Shown here in pieces: positions 24,419-32,348 of a DNA stretch of 64,000 bases (its first letter is position 1; the number at the start of each line of letters is the position of its first letter). The translations under genes and the position numbers were made by a program. Under the pieces are notes generated by a model, which saw only the letters and a program-made list of their open reading frames with translations, was not told the DNA's origin and searched no databases. This stretch comes from Streptomyces caeruleatus (lineage in GTDB: Bacteria > Actinomycetota > Actinomycetes > Streptomycetales > Streptomycetaceae). The stretch is from positions 66,134 to 130,133 of the forward strand of contig NZ_KQ948945.1 of NCBI RefSeq assembly GCF_001514235.1, written 5' to 3'.

Positions 24419-25042
24419 TCACTCGCCGCGGTACAGCTCGCGCTTGTCGATGTAGCGCACGACTCCGTCCGGCACCAGATACCAGATGGGGTCGCCCTTT
24501 GCGACTCTCGCGCGGCAATCGGTGGACGAGATGGCCAGTGCGGGAACCTCGACCAACGACACTCCGCCCTCCGGGAGCCCGGCGTCGGTGAGGTCGTGGC
24601 CGGGACGGGTGACCCCGATGAAGTGCGCGAGGGAGAACAGCTCCACCGAGTCCCGCCAGGTCAGGATCTGGCCCAGGGCGTCGGCGCCGGTGATGAAGAA
24701 GAGGTCCGTGTCGGGGTTGAGCGCGCGTAGATCACGCAGGGTGTCGACGGTGTACGTCGGGCCGCCGCGGTCGATGTCGATGCGGCTGACGGAGAACTGT
24801 GGGTTCTCGGCCGTGGCGATGACCGTCATCAGATAGCGGTCCTCGGCCGGGGAGACGTGGCGGTGGCTCTTCTGCCACGGCTGTCCGGTGGGCACGAACA
24901 CGACCTCGTCGAGGTGGAACTGCGCGGCGACCTCGCTGGCCGCGACGAGGTGGCCGTGGTGGATCGGGTCAAACGTTCCGCCCATGACGCCGAGGCGGCG
25001 CTTGCCGGGGTTCGACGGGCCGTTTCCGGGGCCGGTAGGCAT
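24419..25042 (-). CDS. nadD: Nicotinate-nucleotide adenylyltransferase
   Basis: Forms deamido-NAD from nicotinate mononucleotide and ATP in NAD biosynthesis. The 207-residue product has the nucleotidyltransferase signature GVMGGTFDPIHHGHL near the N-terminus and the ISSTDCRARV motif near 180. ATG at 25042 is chosen because GGGAGAGCAGG precedes it; ATG at 25057 would add five residues. It ends 26 bp before the LCP gene on the same strand, giving the order nadD, LCP, rsfS, phosphatase. Confidence 0.96.
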   Translation of the reverse strand: MPTGPGNGPSNPGKRRLGVMGGTFDPIHHGHLVAASEVAAQFHLDEVVFVPTGQPWQKSHRHVSPAEDRYLMTVIATAENPQFSVSRIDIDRGGPTYTVDTLRDLRALNPDTDLFFITGADALGQILTWRDSVELFSLAHFIGVTRPGHDLTDAGLPEGGVSLVEVPALAISSTDCRARVAKGDPIWYLVPDGVVRYIDKRELYRGE

Positions 25043-25106
25043 GTCCTGCTCTCCCATGCGTGCAGACCCTACCGGCCCCGTCTGAGGGCCCAGGCCTGTC
25101 CGTGAC

Positions 25107-25271
25107 TCAGCGGTCGCGGTTGAAGCGGGTGGTGATCCACAGCAGGAGCAGCAGGATGACGAAGGCGCCACCCCCGGTGAGCAGCGGGCTGATGCTGTTG
25201 TGGTTGCCGCCGTGCTCCTCGCCCTCGGCGGCGAGGGTGACCAACTGGGCAGCGGCGCTGTGGAAGCTCAT
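25107..25271 (-). CDS. Small single-span membrane protein (54 aa)
   Basis: A 54-residue protein, MSFHSAAAQLVTLAAEGEEH at the start, with one C-terminal membrane helix (GGGAFVILLLLLWI) and a basic RFNRDR end. ATG at 25271. It lies 64 bp upstream of nadD on the same strand, where a conserved small membrane protein is usual in Streptomyces. Function unknown. A second small membrane protein follows upstream (25402-25563). Confidence 0.75.
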   Translation of the reverse strand: MSFHSAAAQLVTLAAEGEEHGGNHNSISPLLTGGGAFVILLLLLWITTRFNRDR

Positions 25272-25401
25272 CTTCGGCGTGACCTATCGGGTGTGGGCGG
25301 GATAAAGATGTCGGCCCATCGTAAGCGGGCACCATGACGGGGATCACGCCGACTCCACCGTTGGGGCGCCGGGGCGGCCGGCGGGGAACCTTCCCGGGGG
25401 C

Positions 25402-25563
25402 TCAGTCGTCCTTCCGCCTGTAGCCCCGCAGCAGGAACCACGCGGTCAGCACACAGCCCACGACCATCACGATCAGCACCACCCGGAGCAGATTCCCCGC
25501 CCCCTGCTGCTCGGCCGCGCTCGCGGCCTCGGTGAGCCAGGTGGCCGGGGGGTTGTGCTCCAT
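25402..25563 (-). CDS. Small single-span membrane protein (53 aa)
   Basis: A 53-residue protein, MEHNPPATWLTEAASAAEQQ at the start, then a membrane helix (LLRVVLIVMVVGCVLTAWFLL) and a basic end RGYRRKDD. ATG at 25563 has AAGGAG 9 nt upstream. Same topology and size as the neighbour at 25107-25271 though little sequence identity. Divergent from the M48 protease gene. Function unknown. Confidence 0.7.
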   Translation of the reverse strand: MEHNPPATWLTEAASAAEQQGAGNLLRVVLIVMVVGCVLTAWFLLRGYRRKDD

Positions 25564-25699
25564 GACGCGGAACTCCTTCGCTGTAGTGCCCGTCCAAGGT
25601 AACTCCGCTTAGGCTGGGCTCTGCTTCGGGGGCGCAAAGGGCGGAACAAGGCTCTGCAAAGGGCCGCACAGAGCCATCCAGACGCACATGGGGGAAGAC

Positions 25700-26791
25700 A
25701 TGTCCGAAGGCCACGAGCACGACGGGCACGAGAACGTGCCGAGCAGGCAGCGCAGGCGTTTCCCGGGGATCTCCTCGCGTGCGTACGAACACCCGGCGGA
25801 CCGCTCGGCGCTGGTGGCCCTGCGCAAGCTCAGCGGCTTCGACACCGTCTTCAAGGCCCTGAGCGGCCTGCTGCCCGAGCGCAGTCTGCGGCTGCTGTTC
25901 CTGTCCGACTCGGTCCGCGTCTCGGACCAGCAGTTCGCGCACCTCAACGACATGCTGCGGGACGCCTGTTACATCCTGGACCTGGAGAAGGTCCCGCCGA
26001 TGTACGTCAACCAGGACCCGGTGCCGAACGCGATGTGCATCGGCCTGGACGAGCCGATCATCGTGGTCACCACGGGGCTGCTGGAGCTGCTCGACGAGGA
26101 GGAGATGCGGGCGGTGGTGGGCCACGAGGTGGGCCACGCCCTCTCCGGCCACTCGGTCTACCGCACGATCCTCCTCTTCCTCACCAGCCTCGCCGTCCGG
26201 GTCGCCTGGATCCCGCTGGGCAACATAGCGATCATGGCGATCGTGACGGCGCTGCGGGAGTGGTTCCGCAAGTCGGAGCTGTCCGCCGACCGGGCGGGGC
26301 TGCTCGTCGGGCAGGACCTCACGGCCTCGATGCGCGGCCTGATGAAGCTCGCGGGCGGCCACCATCTGCACGAGATGAACGTGGACGCGTTCCTGAAGCA
26401 GGCCGAGGAGTACGAGGCGGGCGGCGATCTGCGCGACTCCGTTCTGAAGATCCTCAACGTGATGCCCCGATCCCACCCCTTCACCACGGTCCGCGCGGCC
26501 GAGCTGAAGAAGTGGGCCGAGTCCCGCGACCACCAGCGGATCATGGACGGGCACTATCCGCGCCGGGCGGAGGACAAGGACACCTCGGTCACCGACTCCT
26601 TCCGTGAGTCGGCCTCCCACTACGCCACGCACGTGAAGTCCTCCAAGGACCCCCTGATGAAGCTGGTCACGGACATCGCGGGCGGGGCGGGCGATCTGAG
26701 CGGGCGGGTGCGGCGGGGTTTCGGCGGCTTCACGAGTACGGCTCCCAAGGAGGAGCCGCGCCGGGAGGACGGCGGGGACGGCAACGCCTGA
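25700..26791 (+). CDS. M48-family zinc metalloprotease
   Basis: A 363-residue peptidase related to HtpX/Ste24 enzymes. The zinc motif is VGHEVGHALSGH near residue 150 with the third ligand in KSELSADRAGLL near 200. A membrane-embedded hairpin (TILLFLTSLAVRVAWIPLGNIAIMAIV) lies between them. ATG at 25700 is chosen because GGGGGAAGA is directly upstream; the ATG at 25688 overlaps that ribosome site. It is likely an inner-membrane quality-control protease; substrate unknown. It converges with a large inverted repeat at 26814-27011. Confidence 0.9.
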   Translation: MSEGHEHDGHENVPSRQRRRFPGISSRAYEHPADRSALVALRKLSGFDTVFKALSGLLPERSLRLLFLSDSVRVSDQQFAHLNDMLRDACYILDLEKVPPMYVNQDPVPNAMCIGLDEPIIVVTTGLLELLDEEEMRAVVGHEVGHALSGHSVYRTILLFLTSLAVRVAWIPLGNIAIMAIVTALREWFRKSELSADRAGLLVGQDLTASMRGLMKLAGGHHLHEMNVDAFLKQAEEYEAGGDLRDSVLKILNVMPRSHPFTTVRAAELKKWAESRDHQRIMDGHYPRRAEDKDTSVTDSFRESASHYATHVKSSKDPLMKLVTDIAGGAGDLSGRVRRGFGGFTSTAPKEEPRREDGGDGNA

Positions 26792-26813
26792 CGGCCACCT
26801 GTGGCTTCCGCAG

Positions 26814-27011
26814 CGGTTTTCCGCCCCCGCCGCCCCTACCCGTCCCATCCTTCTGGGGCTCCGCCCCAGACCCCGCTCCTCAAACGCCGGAGAGGCTGAC
26901 TACTTCAGCCCGTCCGGCGTTTGAGGACGAGGCCCGGAGGGCCGACAGCGGGGGTCTGGGGGCGCAGCCACCAGGGACGGGACGGGTAGGGGCGGCGGGG
27001 GCGGAAAACCG
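26814..27011. repeat. 198-bp long inverted repeat between convergent genes
   Basis: Outer arms are a 33-bp perfect inverted repeat (26814-26846 with 26979-27011). Inner arms also pair, for example TCCGGCGTTTGAGGA at 26913-26927 with its complement at 26877-26891. The whole can fold into one long hairpin between the M48 gene and the next gene, so it may end both transcripts. Inner sequences resemble a common streptomycete intergenic repeat. Confidence 0.85.
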
Positions 27012-27016
27012 TCCGC

Positions 27017-28090
27017 TCACACCTTCGGCTGTGATCCCACCGCCAACGACCCGCACAGCGCCGTAGCCCCACCCGTGGCATACGGGTCGGTGCCCGCGGG
27101 ACCGCCCTCCTTGGCCGTCTGCCCGGCCAGCAGCGGATGGAGCCGGTTCGTCGAGTCCTCGGCGCAGGACAGCGGCCCCGCCTGGACATAGGAGACGACG
27201 AGCTGGGCCTGGCGCAGCCGCAGGTCCTCGCGGTCGAAGCGGAAGTGCAGCTCCCGCCGCACGGTGAACAGCGAGGCCTCGGCCGCGCCCTCCCCTTCCG
27301 CGGCCCGCAACGCGTACACGAACGTGTGATCGGCCGTGACCTCCAGCGTCGCGGAGTCGGTCTCCGCTGCCTGGAGCGTGCCCTGCACGCGGATCCTGCG
27401 GTCGGCCAGCTCGGCCTGGGAGGCGTCGAAGCGAACCAGCCACCCGGTCGGCGCATGCCGCCCGTCCGCGGCCGGATGCCCGAAGCTCTGATCGAACTGG
27501 TCCAGTTGCTCGGGGTCCAGCAGCACCCGGACCGGACGGATCTGGTCGCCGGTCAGCACGTCCGGATACAGCGCGGACCGCACGATGTAGTCCTTCGCGA
27601 TGCTCAGCGCGTTCGTCACCTGACTGTCCGAGAAGTGCGCGGTGCGCCGCGCGGCCGGCAGCGGGATGCCCTCGGCGCCGATGCGGAACTGGGCGGCGGG
27701 ACTGTGCGCGTACAGGTACTCCGGATCGGTCGCCCCGGGCACCGTGCCCTGCGGGGCGAGCGGGATGACGGTCATGCGCAGCGGCTCGGCGGGCGGCCCG
27801 GAGTTCGCGGGGGTCTGGTAGGGGTGCCGTACACCCATGTAGATCGCCGTACCGAAGGCCACGGCGATCAGCAGGACCAGGACCAGCGCCTGCCGGGACA
27901 GGCCCCGGCGAAGTGGTGCGCGGCGGCGTACGGCGGGCGCGTGGTCGGCCATGCGCTCCTGCGCGGAGAACTCCTGGAGGCGGGCAGCACGGACGAACGA
28001 CTCGTCGAAGACGACGGATCGGTACTCGTCCTCGCCACCTCCGGGGCTGCCCTCAGGTGTCCCCTCAGGTGGGTCGCCTGGCCCTCCCAT
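27017..28090 (-). CDS. Membrane protein of unknown function (SVVFDE motif, copy 1)
   Basis: A 357-residue protein with a cytosolic acidic N-terminus, one membrane helix near residue 70 (ALVLVLLIAVAFGTAIYMGV) and a ~265-residue extracytoplasmic domain with two candidate disulfide cysteines (PLSCAED and ALCGSL). The N-terminal motif SVVFDESFVRAARLQEFSAQ is shared with the adjacent gene at 28213-28788. ATG at 28090. No known domain recognised. Between the M48 protease and proA, at a locus that I recall, with little certainty, has been linked to spore-wall glycopolymer synthesis in S. coelicolor. Confidence 0.75.
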   Translation of the reverse strand: MGGPGDPPEGTPEGSPGGGEDEYRSVVFDESFVRAARLQEFSAQERMADHAPAVRRRAPLRRGLSRQALVLVLLIAVAFGTAIYMGVRHPYQTPANSGPPAEPLRMTVIPLAPQGTVPGATDPEYLYAHSPAAQFRIGAEGIPLPAARRTAHFSDSQVTNALSIAKDYIVRSALYPDVLTGDQIRPVRVLLDPEQLDQFDQSFGHPAADGRHAPTGWLVRFDASQAELADRRIRVQGTLQAAETDSATLEVTADHTFVYALRAAEGEGAAEASLFTVRRELHFRFDREDLRLRQAQLVVSYVQAGPLSCAEDSTNRLHPLLAGQTAKEGGPAGTDPYATGGATALCGSLAVGSQPKV

Positions 28091-28212
28091 ATCTTCAGGG
28101 TAGGTCGCCGGGAGGTCCGGTAAACGCCCTGCTACACGACAAGTTCTGACAGGTTCTCACCAGGACGGGAAGGCTGCCCTCGGTAGTGCTCAGGCCATGG
28201 GTCGGGGTCCGG

Positions 28213-28788
28213 TCAGGGCGTGCGCGGTGTCGCCGAGACGGCCGGCTGGGAGTAGTCGGCGGACGCCGACGGCGACGCTTCCCTGCCCTGTTCGAGACCC
28301 GTGGACGCCGGCGGCGGAACCTGGTCCCTGCTGTTCGAGGACGCGCCCCGGTAGACCGCCGTGAAGGCCAGCGCGACCATGCCGATGCCCATGACGAGGG
28401 CGAGCATCCAGGCGACGGGACGGTGCCAGCGGACCTGTTTGCCGTACGCCCCGGGAGCGCCGTAGCGACCTTCGAGGATGTCCGGGTCGTCCAGATCGTC
28501 CAGCTCGGGATCATGGCCGAAAGCGGTGCGGCCGTCGGGGCCGTACCCGTCGTCGTACCGCTCGCCCCGGCCGTGTGCCCGGCGGGCCTCGGCCTCGGAG
28601 GCCTCCGCTCTGGCCTGGGCGGCGGCAAGGAGGCGCTCCACGGCGGTCGGCTCGTGCACCACGGCCGCCTGTACGAAGGCCTCGTCGAAGACCACGGAGG
28701 CGAACTCTTCGTCCGACACCCCGCGGTCGTGGTCGTCGTCGGGCTCCCAGCCGTCAGGGAACGGCGTGCCCCCCACGTCCTCCGGCAC
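28213..28788 (-). CDS. Membrane protein of unknown function (SVVFDE motif, copy 2)
   Basis: A 191-residue protein. The N-terminal 120 residues are acidic with the motif SVVFDEAFVQAAVVHEPTAV shared with the neighbour at 27017-28090; one membrane helix (VAWMLALVMGIGMVALAFTAVY) near residue 140 and a short Ser/Pro-rich exterior tail follow. GTG at 28788 is the best start (VPEDVGGTPFPDG), although the ribosome site is weak. Same strand as its relative with a 122-bp gap. The shared motif lies on the cytosolic side in both, so it may bind a common cytosolic partner. Confidence 0.7.
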   Translation of the reverse strand: MPEDVGGTPFPDGWEPDDDHDRGVSDEEFASVVFDEAFVQAAVVHEPTAVERLLAAAQARAEASEAEARRAHGRGERYDDGYGPDGRTAFGHDPELDDLDDPDILEGRYGAPGAYGKQVRWHRPVAWMLALVMGIGMVALAFTAVYRGASSNSRDQVPPPASTGLEQGREASPSASADYSQPAVSATPRTP

Positions 28789-28890
28789 GGATCCAGAGTA
28801 GTCCTGGGGGGTCAATTTGGGCAGACGGTATGGAAATTCATCCGGCCTGCGAGACACCTCGGGTGCGTCACGCGCCGAGCGGCGCTCCGA

Positions 28891-28914
28891 CGCGCCCCCG
28901 TCAGCGGGGGCGCG
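28891..28914 (-). terminator. Terminator of proA
   Basis: A 10-bp perfect stem CGCGCCCCCG/CGGGGGCGCG with loop TCAG, 21 bp beyond the proA stop. Confidence 0.8.
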
Positions 28915-28934
28915 CCCCCGGTGCGGGGGATTGC

Positions 28935-30221
28935 TCAGCGCCGTACGTGCCCGTCCCCGGTGACGATGTACTTGGTGCTGGTCAGCTCCGGCAGCCCCAT
29001 CGGCCCTCGGGCGTGCAGCTTCTGCGTGGAGATGCCGATCTCCGCGCCGAAGCCGAACTGGCCGCCGTCGGTGAAACGGGTGGAGGCGTTCACGGCGACC
29101 GTCGTGGAGTCGACCAGCTGGGTGAACCGGCGGGCGGCCTGCTGCGAGGTGGTGACGATGGCCTCGGTGTGGCCGGAGGTCCACAGCCGGATGTGCTCGA
29201 CGGCCTTGTCGAGGGAGTCGACCACCGCGGCGGCGATGTCGTACGACAGGTACTCCGTCTCCCAGTCCTCGGTCGTGGCCTCGACGACCGTCGCCTTGGA
29301 GTCCTTGGCGTACGCCGTCACCCGCTCGTCGGCGTGCACGGTCACGCCGGCCTCCGCGAGGGCGTCCAGGGCGCGCGGCAGGAACTCGGGGGCGATGTCC
29401 TGGTGGACCAGGAGGGTCTCGGCGGCGTTGCAGACGCTGACCCGGTGGGCCTTGGAGTTGATCAGGATCTCGATCGCCATGTCGAGGTCGGCGTGGGCGT
29501 CGACGTAGACGTGGCAGTTGCCGGTGCCGGTCTCGATCACCGGGACGACGGACTCGGTGACGACGGTCTGGATCAGCGAGGCGCCGCCGCGCGGGATCAG
29601 CACGTCGACCAGGCCGCGGGCCCGCATCAGCTCGCGCACGCTGTCCCGGCTCTCCCCGGGCACCAGCTGCACGGCGTCGGCGGGCAGCCCGGCCCCGCCG
29701 ACGGCGTCGCGGATCACCCGGACGAGTGCCGAGTTCGACTCGTACGCCGAGGCCGAGCCGCGCAGCAGCACGGCGTTGCCGGACTTCAGGCAGAGGGCGG
29801 CGGCGTCCACGGTGACGTTCGGGCGGGCCTCGTAGATGATCCCGACGACGCCCAGCGGGACGCGGACCTGGCGCAGGTCGATGCCGTTGGGCAGGGTGGA
29901 GCCGCGGACGACCTCGCCGACCGGGTCGGGCAGGGCGACGACGTCGCGCACATCGGAGGCGATGGCCCGCACGCGCTCCGGGGTCAGCGTCAGCCGGTCG
30001 ATGATCGCCTCGCTGGTGCCGGCCTCGCGGGCCTTGGCGATGTCCCGGGCGTTGGCCTCGACGATTTCGCTCGTACGGACCTCCAGCGCGTCCGCGATGG
30101 CGAGCAGCGCGTCGTCCTTCTCGGCCCGCGGCAGCGGGGCGAGGTCGGCGGCGGCGGACTTGGCGCGGTAGGCGGCCCGGTTGACCGGGGACATGGAGTC
30201 GTACGGCGAGAGCGTGGTCAT
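28935..30221 (-). CDS. proA: Glutamate-5-semialdehyde dehydrogenase (gamma-glutamyl phosphate reductase)
   Basis: NADPH-dependent reduction of gamma-glutamyl phosphate, second step of proline synthesis. The 428 residues have the conserved GVVGIIYEARPNVTVDAAAL block, the active-site Cys in SVCNAAETLLVH and the C-terminal GPMGLPELTSTKYIVTG. ATG at 30221 appears leaderless: TACCCT ends 6 nt upstream and there is no Shine-Dalgarno sequence. proB is upstream but separated by one gene and a direct repeat, so the pathway is not a simple operon here. Confidence 0.97.
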   Translation of the reverse strand: MTTLSPYDSMSPVNRAAYRAKSAAADLAPLPRAEKDDALLAIADALEVRTSEIVEANARDIAKAREAGTSEAIIDRLTLTPERVRAIASDVRDVVALPDPVGEVVRGSTLPNGIDLRQVRVPLGVVGIIYEARPNVTVDAAALCLKSGNAVLLRGSASAYESNSALVRVIRDAVGGAGLPADAVQLVPGESRDSVRELMRARGLVDVLIPRGGASLIQTVVTESVVPVIETGTGNCHVYVDAHADLDMAIEILINSKAHRVSVCNAAETLLVHQDIAPEFLPRALDALAEAGVTVHADERVTAYAKDSKATVVEATTEDWETEYLSYDIAAAVVDSLDKAVEHIRLWTSGHTEAIVTTSQQAARRFTQLVDSTTVAVNASTRFTDGGQFGFGAEIGISTQKLHARGPMGLPELTSTKYIVTGDGHVRR

Positions 30222-30227
30222 GAAAGA

Positions 30228-30255
30228 AGGGTAGTGCGACTGCGAGGCCGGTCCA
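30228..30255 (-). promoter_or_regulatory. Promoter for a leaderless proA transcript
   Basis: TGGACC (30250-30255) and TACCCT (30228-30233) on the minus strand with a 16-bp spacer; the expected start is at the proA ATG (30221). Confidence 0.55.
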
Positions 30256-30304
30256 GCGTTCGTTCCAAACCCCGAGACAAGGACCGCAGGTCACTCAAGG
30301 CCGG

Positions 30305-30769
30305 TCAATAGGGATGTACTCCCACCGGGCTCGCCGGAGGCAGTCCGTACCCCTCCGCGATCCGCTGGTGGTAGGTCTCGCGGTCGATGACCTCCAGGCC
30401 GACGATCTCCCAGGGCGGCAGTCCCGCGCTCTGCCGGTGCTCGCCCCACAGGCGCAGGGCGACGGCGGCCGCGTCGTGCAGGTCGCGGGCCTCTTCCCAG
30501 TAGCGGATCTCGGCGTGGTCGCCCGCGTACCGGCTGGTCAGCAGAAAGGGGTGGTCGTGGGCGAGCTGTTCGAGGGCGCGCCGCACCTCCTTCAGCGGGG
30601 CCTCCTGGCCGGAGACGCTGAGGGTGACGTGCCACAGACGGGGCAGGTCCTTGGGCTCCTCGTACCGGTCGCCGGCCGCGACGCTCGTCAAGGCGCGCTC
30701 CTCACCGGCCGCGCGGGACGAGGCCCCACCGGCACTGCGGGACGCCGTCCCAGGGCGCACTCGTCTCAC
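30305..30769 (-). CDS. Conserved hypothetical protein between proA and proB
   Basis: A 154-residue soluble protein. After a variable ~45-residue N-terminus it has a compact alpha/beta region (LWHVTLSVSGQEAPLKEVRR, FLLTSRYAGDHAEIRYWEEA, PPWEIVGLEVIDRETYHQRI). GTG at 30769 is chosen because AAAGGAGG lies 5 nt upstream. The gene is common between proA and proB in Streptomyces, suggesting a link to that pathway or simple linkage; no catalytic motif is evident. Confidence 0.75.
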   Translation of the reverse strand: MRRVRPGTASRSAGGASSRAAGEERALTSVAAGDRYEEPKDLPRLWHVTLSVSGQEAPLKEVRRALEQLAHDHPFLLTSRYAGDHAEIRYWEEARDLHDAAAVALRLWGEHRQSAGLPPWEIVGLEVIDRETYHQRIAEGYGLPPASPVGVHPY

Positions 30770-30863
30770 GACGGCCTCCTTTACGCAGTGACCGACTCGG
30801 TGGTCGTGCGGAATGTCCCTGAGACAAAGTTGAGCAGGCCGCACGGGCTCGCGGGGCGGTTTT

Positions 30864-30918
30864 GCGGAACGTCCACCTCAGGGCGACGTTTGAAGCGGGG
30901 CGTTCCCCCTGTTTTCGG
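30864..30918. repeat. 55-bp direct repeat, copy 1
   Basis: Identical to 30956-31010, 92 bp away. Each copy holds a hairpin with AACGTC/GACGTT arms. The spacer holds a CCGGGGG/CCCCCGG hairpin. Both copies lie between the conserved hypothetical gene and the 3' end of proB. Confidence 0.95.
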
Positions 30919-30955
30919 CCGGGGGTCCGGGGGTTGGCCCCCGGGGCAATGCGGC

Positions 30956-31010
30956 GCGGAACGTCCACCTCAGGGCGACGTTTGAAGCGGGGCGTTCCCC
31001 CTGTTTTCGG
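30956..31010. repeat. 55-bp direct repeat, copy 2
   Basis: Second identical copy, ending 8 bp from the proB stop; probably acts as its terminator. Confidence 0.95.
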
Positions 31011-31017
31011 GAGGTGG

Positions 31018-32145
31018 CTACGGCTCCAGGATCACCAGGTCGTCCCGGTGCACGACCTCCCGCTCGTACTCCGCGCCCAGCTCCCGCGCCAGCTCCCGTG
31101 TCGAACGGCCGAGCAGTTGCGGAATCTCCTTGGCGTCGAAGTTCACGAGCCCGCGTGCGACGGCGCGCCCGGTGGTGTCCCGCAGTTCGACGGGGTCGCC
31201 CGCGCTGAAGTCGCCCTCGACGGCGGCGATGCCGGCCGGCAGCAGCGACTTGCGGCGTTCGACGACCGCCCGGACCGCGCCGTCGTCCAGCGTCAGCGAA
31301 CCCTGCGGGGTGGACGCGTGCTGGAGCCAGAGCAGACGGTCGGCGGAGCGCTTGCCGGTGGCGTGGAAGTAGGTGCCGGTGTCGCCGCCGTGCAGCGCCT
31401 CGGCCGCGTGGATCGCGCTGGTCAGGACCACGGGGATACCGGCGGCGGCCGCGATCCGGGCCGCCTCGACCTTGGTGGCCATGCCGCCGGTGCCGACGCC
31501 GGCCTTGCCCGCGCTGCCGATCTCGACGTGGGCGAGGTCCTCCGGCCCGCGCACCTCGGCTATCCGCGAGGTTCCCGGCTTGCTGGGGTCGCCGTCGTAC
31601 ACCCCGTCCACGTCGGACAGCAGGACCAGGAGGTCGGCGCGGACGAGGTGGGCGACGAGGGCGGCGAGGCGGTCGTTGTCGCCGAAGCGGATCTCGTCGG
31701 TGGCGACGGTGTCGTTCTCGTTGACGATCGGGAAGGCGCCCATCGCGAGGAGCTTGTCGAGGGTGCGCGAGGCGTTGCGGTGGTGGGCGCGGCGGCTCAT
31801 GTCGTCGCTGGTCAGCAGCACCTGGCCGACGCGGACGCCGTGCCGGGCGAAGGACGCGGTGTAGCGGGCGACGAGCAGGCCCTGACCGACGCTGGCGGCG
31901 GCCTGCTGGCGGGCCAGGTCCTTGGGGCGGCGGCGCAGGCCCAGCGGGGCGAGTCCGGCGGCGATGGCGCCGGAGGAGACGAGGACGACCTCCTTCTCAC
32001 CGCCGCTTCGGCTCTTGGCGAGGACGTCGACGAGCGCGTCCACGCAGTCGGCGTCCAGGCCGCCCGAGGCGGTGGTCAGCGACGAGGAGCCCACCTTGAC
32101 GACGATCCTGCGGGCCTCGCGCACACCCTGCCTTGCCCCTGCCAC
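31018..32145 (-). CDS. proB: Glutamate 5-kinase
   Basis: Phosphorylates glutamate for proline synthesis and is normally inhibited by proline. The 375-residue product has the amino-acid kinase domain (VVKVGSSSLTT, VLVSSGAIAAGL, IVNENDTVATDEIRFGDND) and a C-terminal PUA domain beginning near 285 (GSLTLDDGAVRAVVERRKSL). The GTG start is preceded by GGGGAAAGAG. In most Streptomyces obg directly precedes proB or nearly so; here a ~12-kb envelope island lies between them. Confidence 0.97.
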   Translation of the reverse strand: MAGARQGVREARRIVVKVGSSSLTTASGGLDADCVDALVDVLAKSRSGGEKEVVLVSSGAIAAGLAPLGLRRRPKDLARQQAAASVGQGLLVARYTASFARHGVRVGQVLLTSDDMSRRAHHRNASRTLDKLLAMGAFPIVNENDTVATDEIRFGDNDRLAALVAHLVRADLLVLLSDVDGVYDGDPSKPGTSRIAEVRGPEDLAHVEIGSAGKAGVGTGGMATKVEAARIAAAAGIPVVLTSAIHAAEALHGGDTGTYFHATGKRSADRLLWLQHASTPQGSLTLDDGAVRAVVERRKSLLPAGIAAVEGDFSAGDPVELRDTTGRAVARGLVNFDAKEIPQLLGRSTRELARELGAEYEREVVHRDDLVILEP

Positions 32146-32348
32146 CTGTGCTCTTTCCCCTCGCGTCCATCCGGTTGCCTGCTCGGCAATCTACGCGAAG
32201 TGGATCGTCCGGCGCGCGGGGATTCCAGCCCCCGGACAGGGCGGCGGTGACCGTCCGCGCCCGCCGCCGGGCCCTTGGGACACATGCGTGTCGTCTGCAG
32301 GCCGCCGCGCGTTAACCCGGACGCACGACGTCCCGCGCCGACCTTGGA

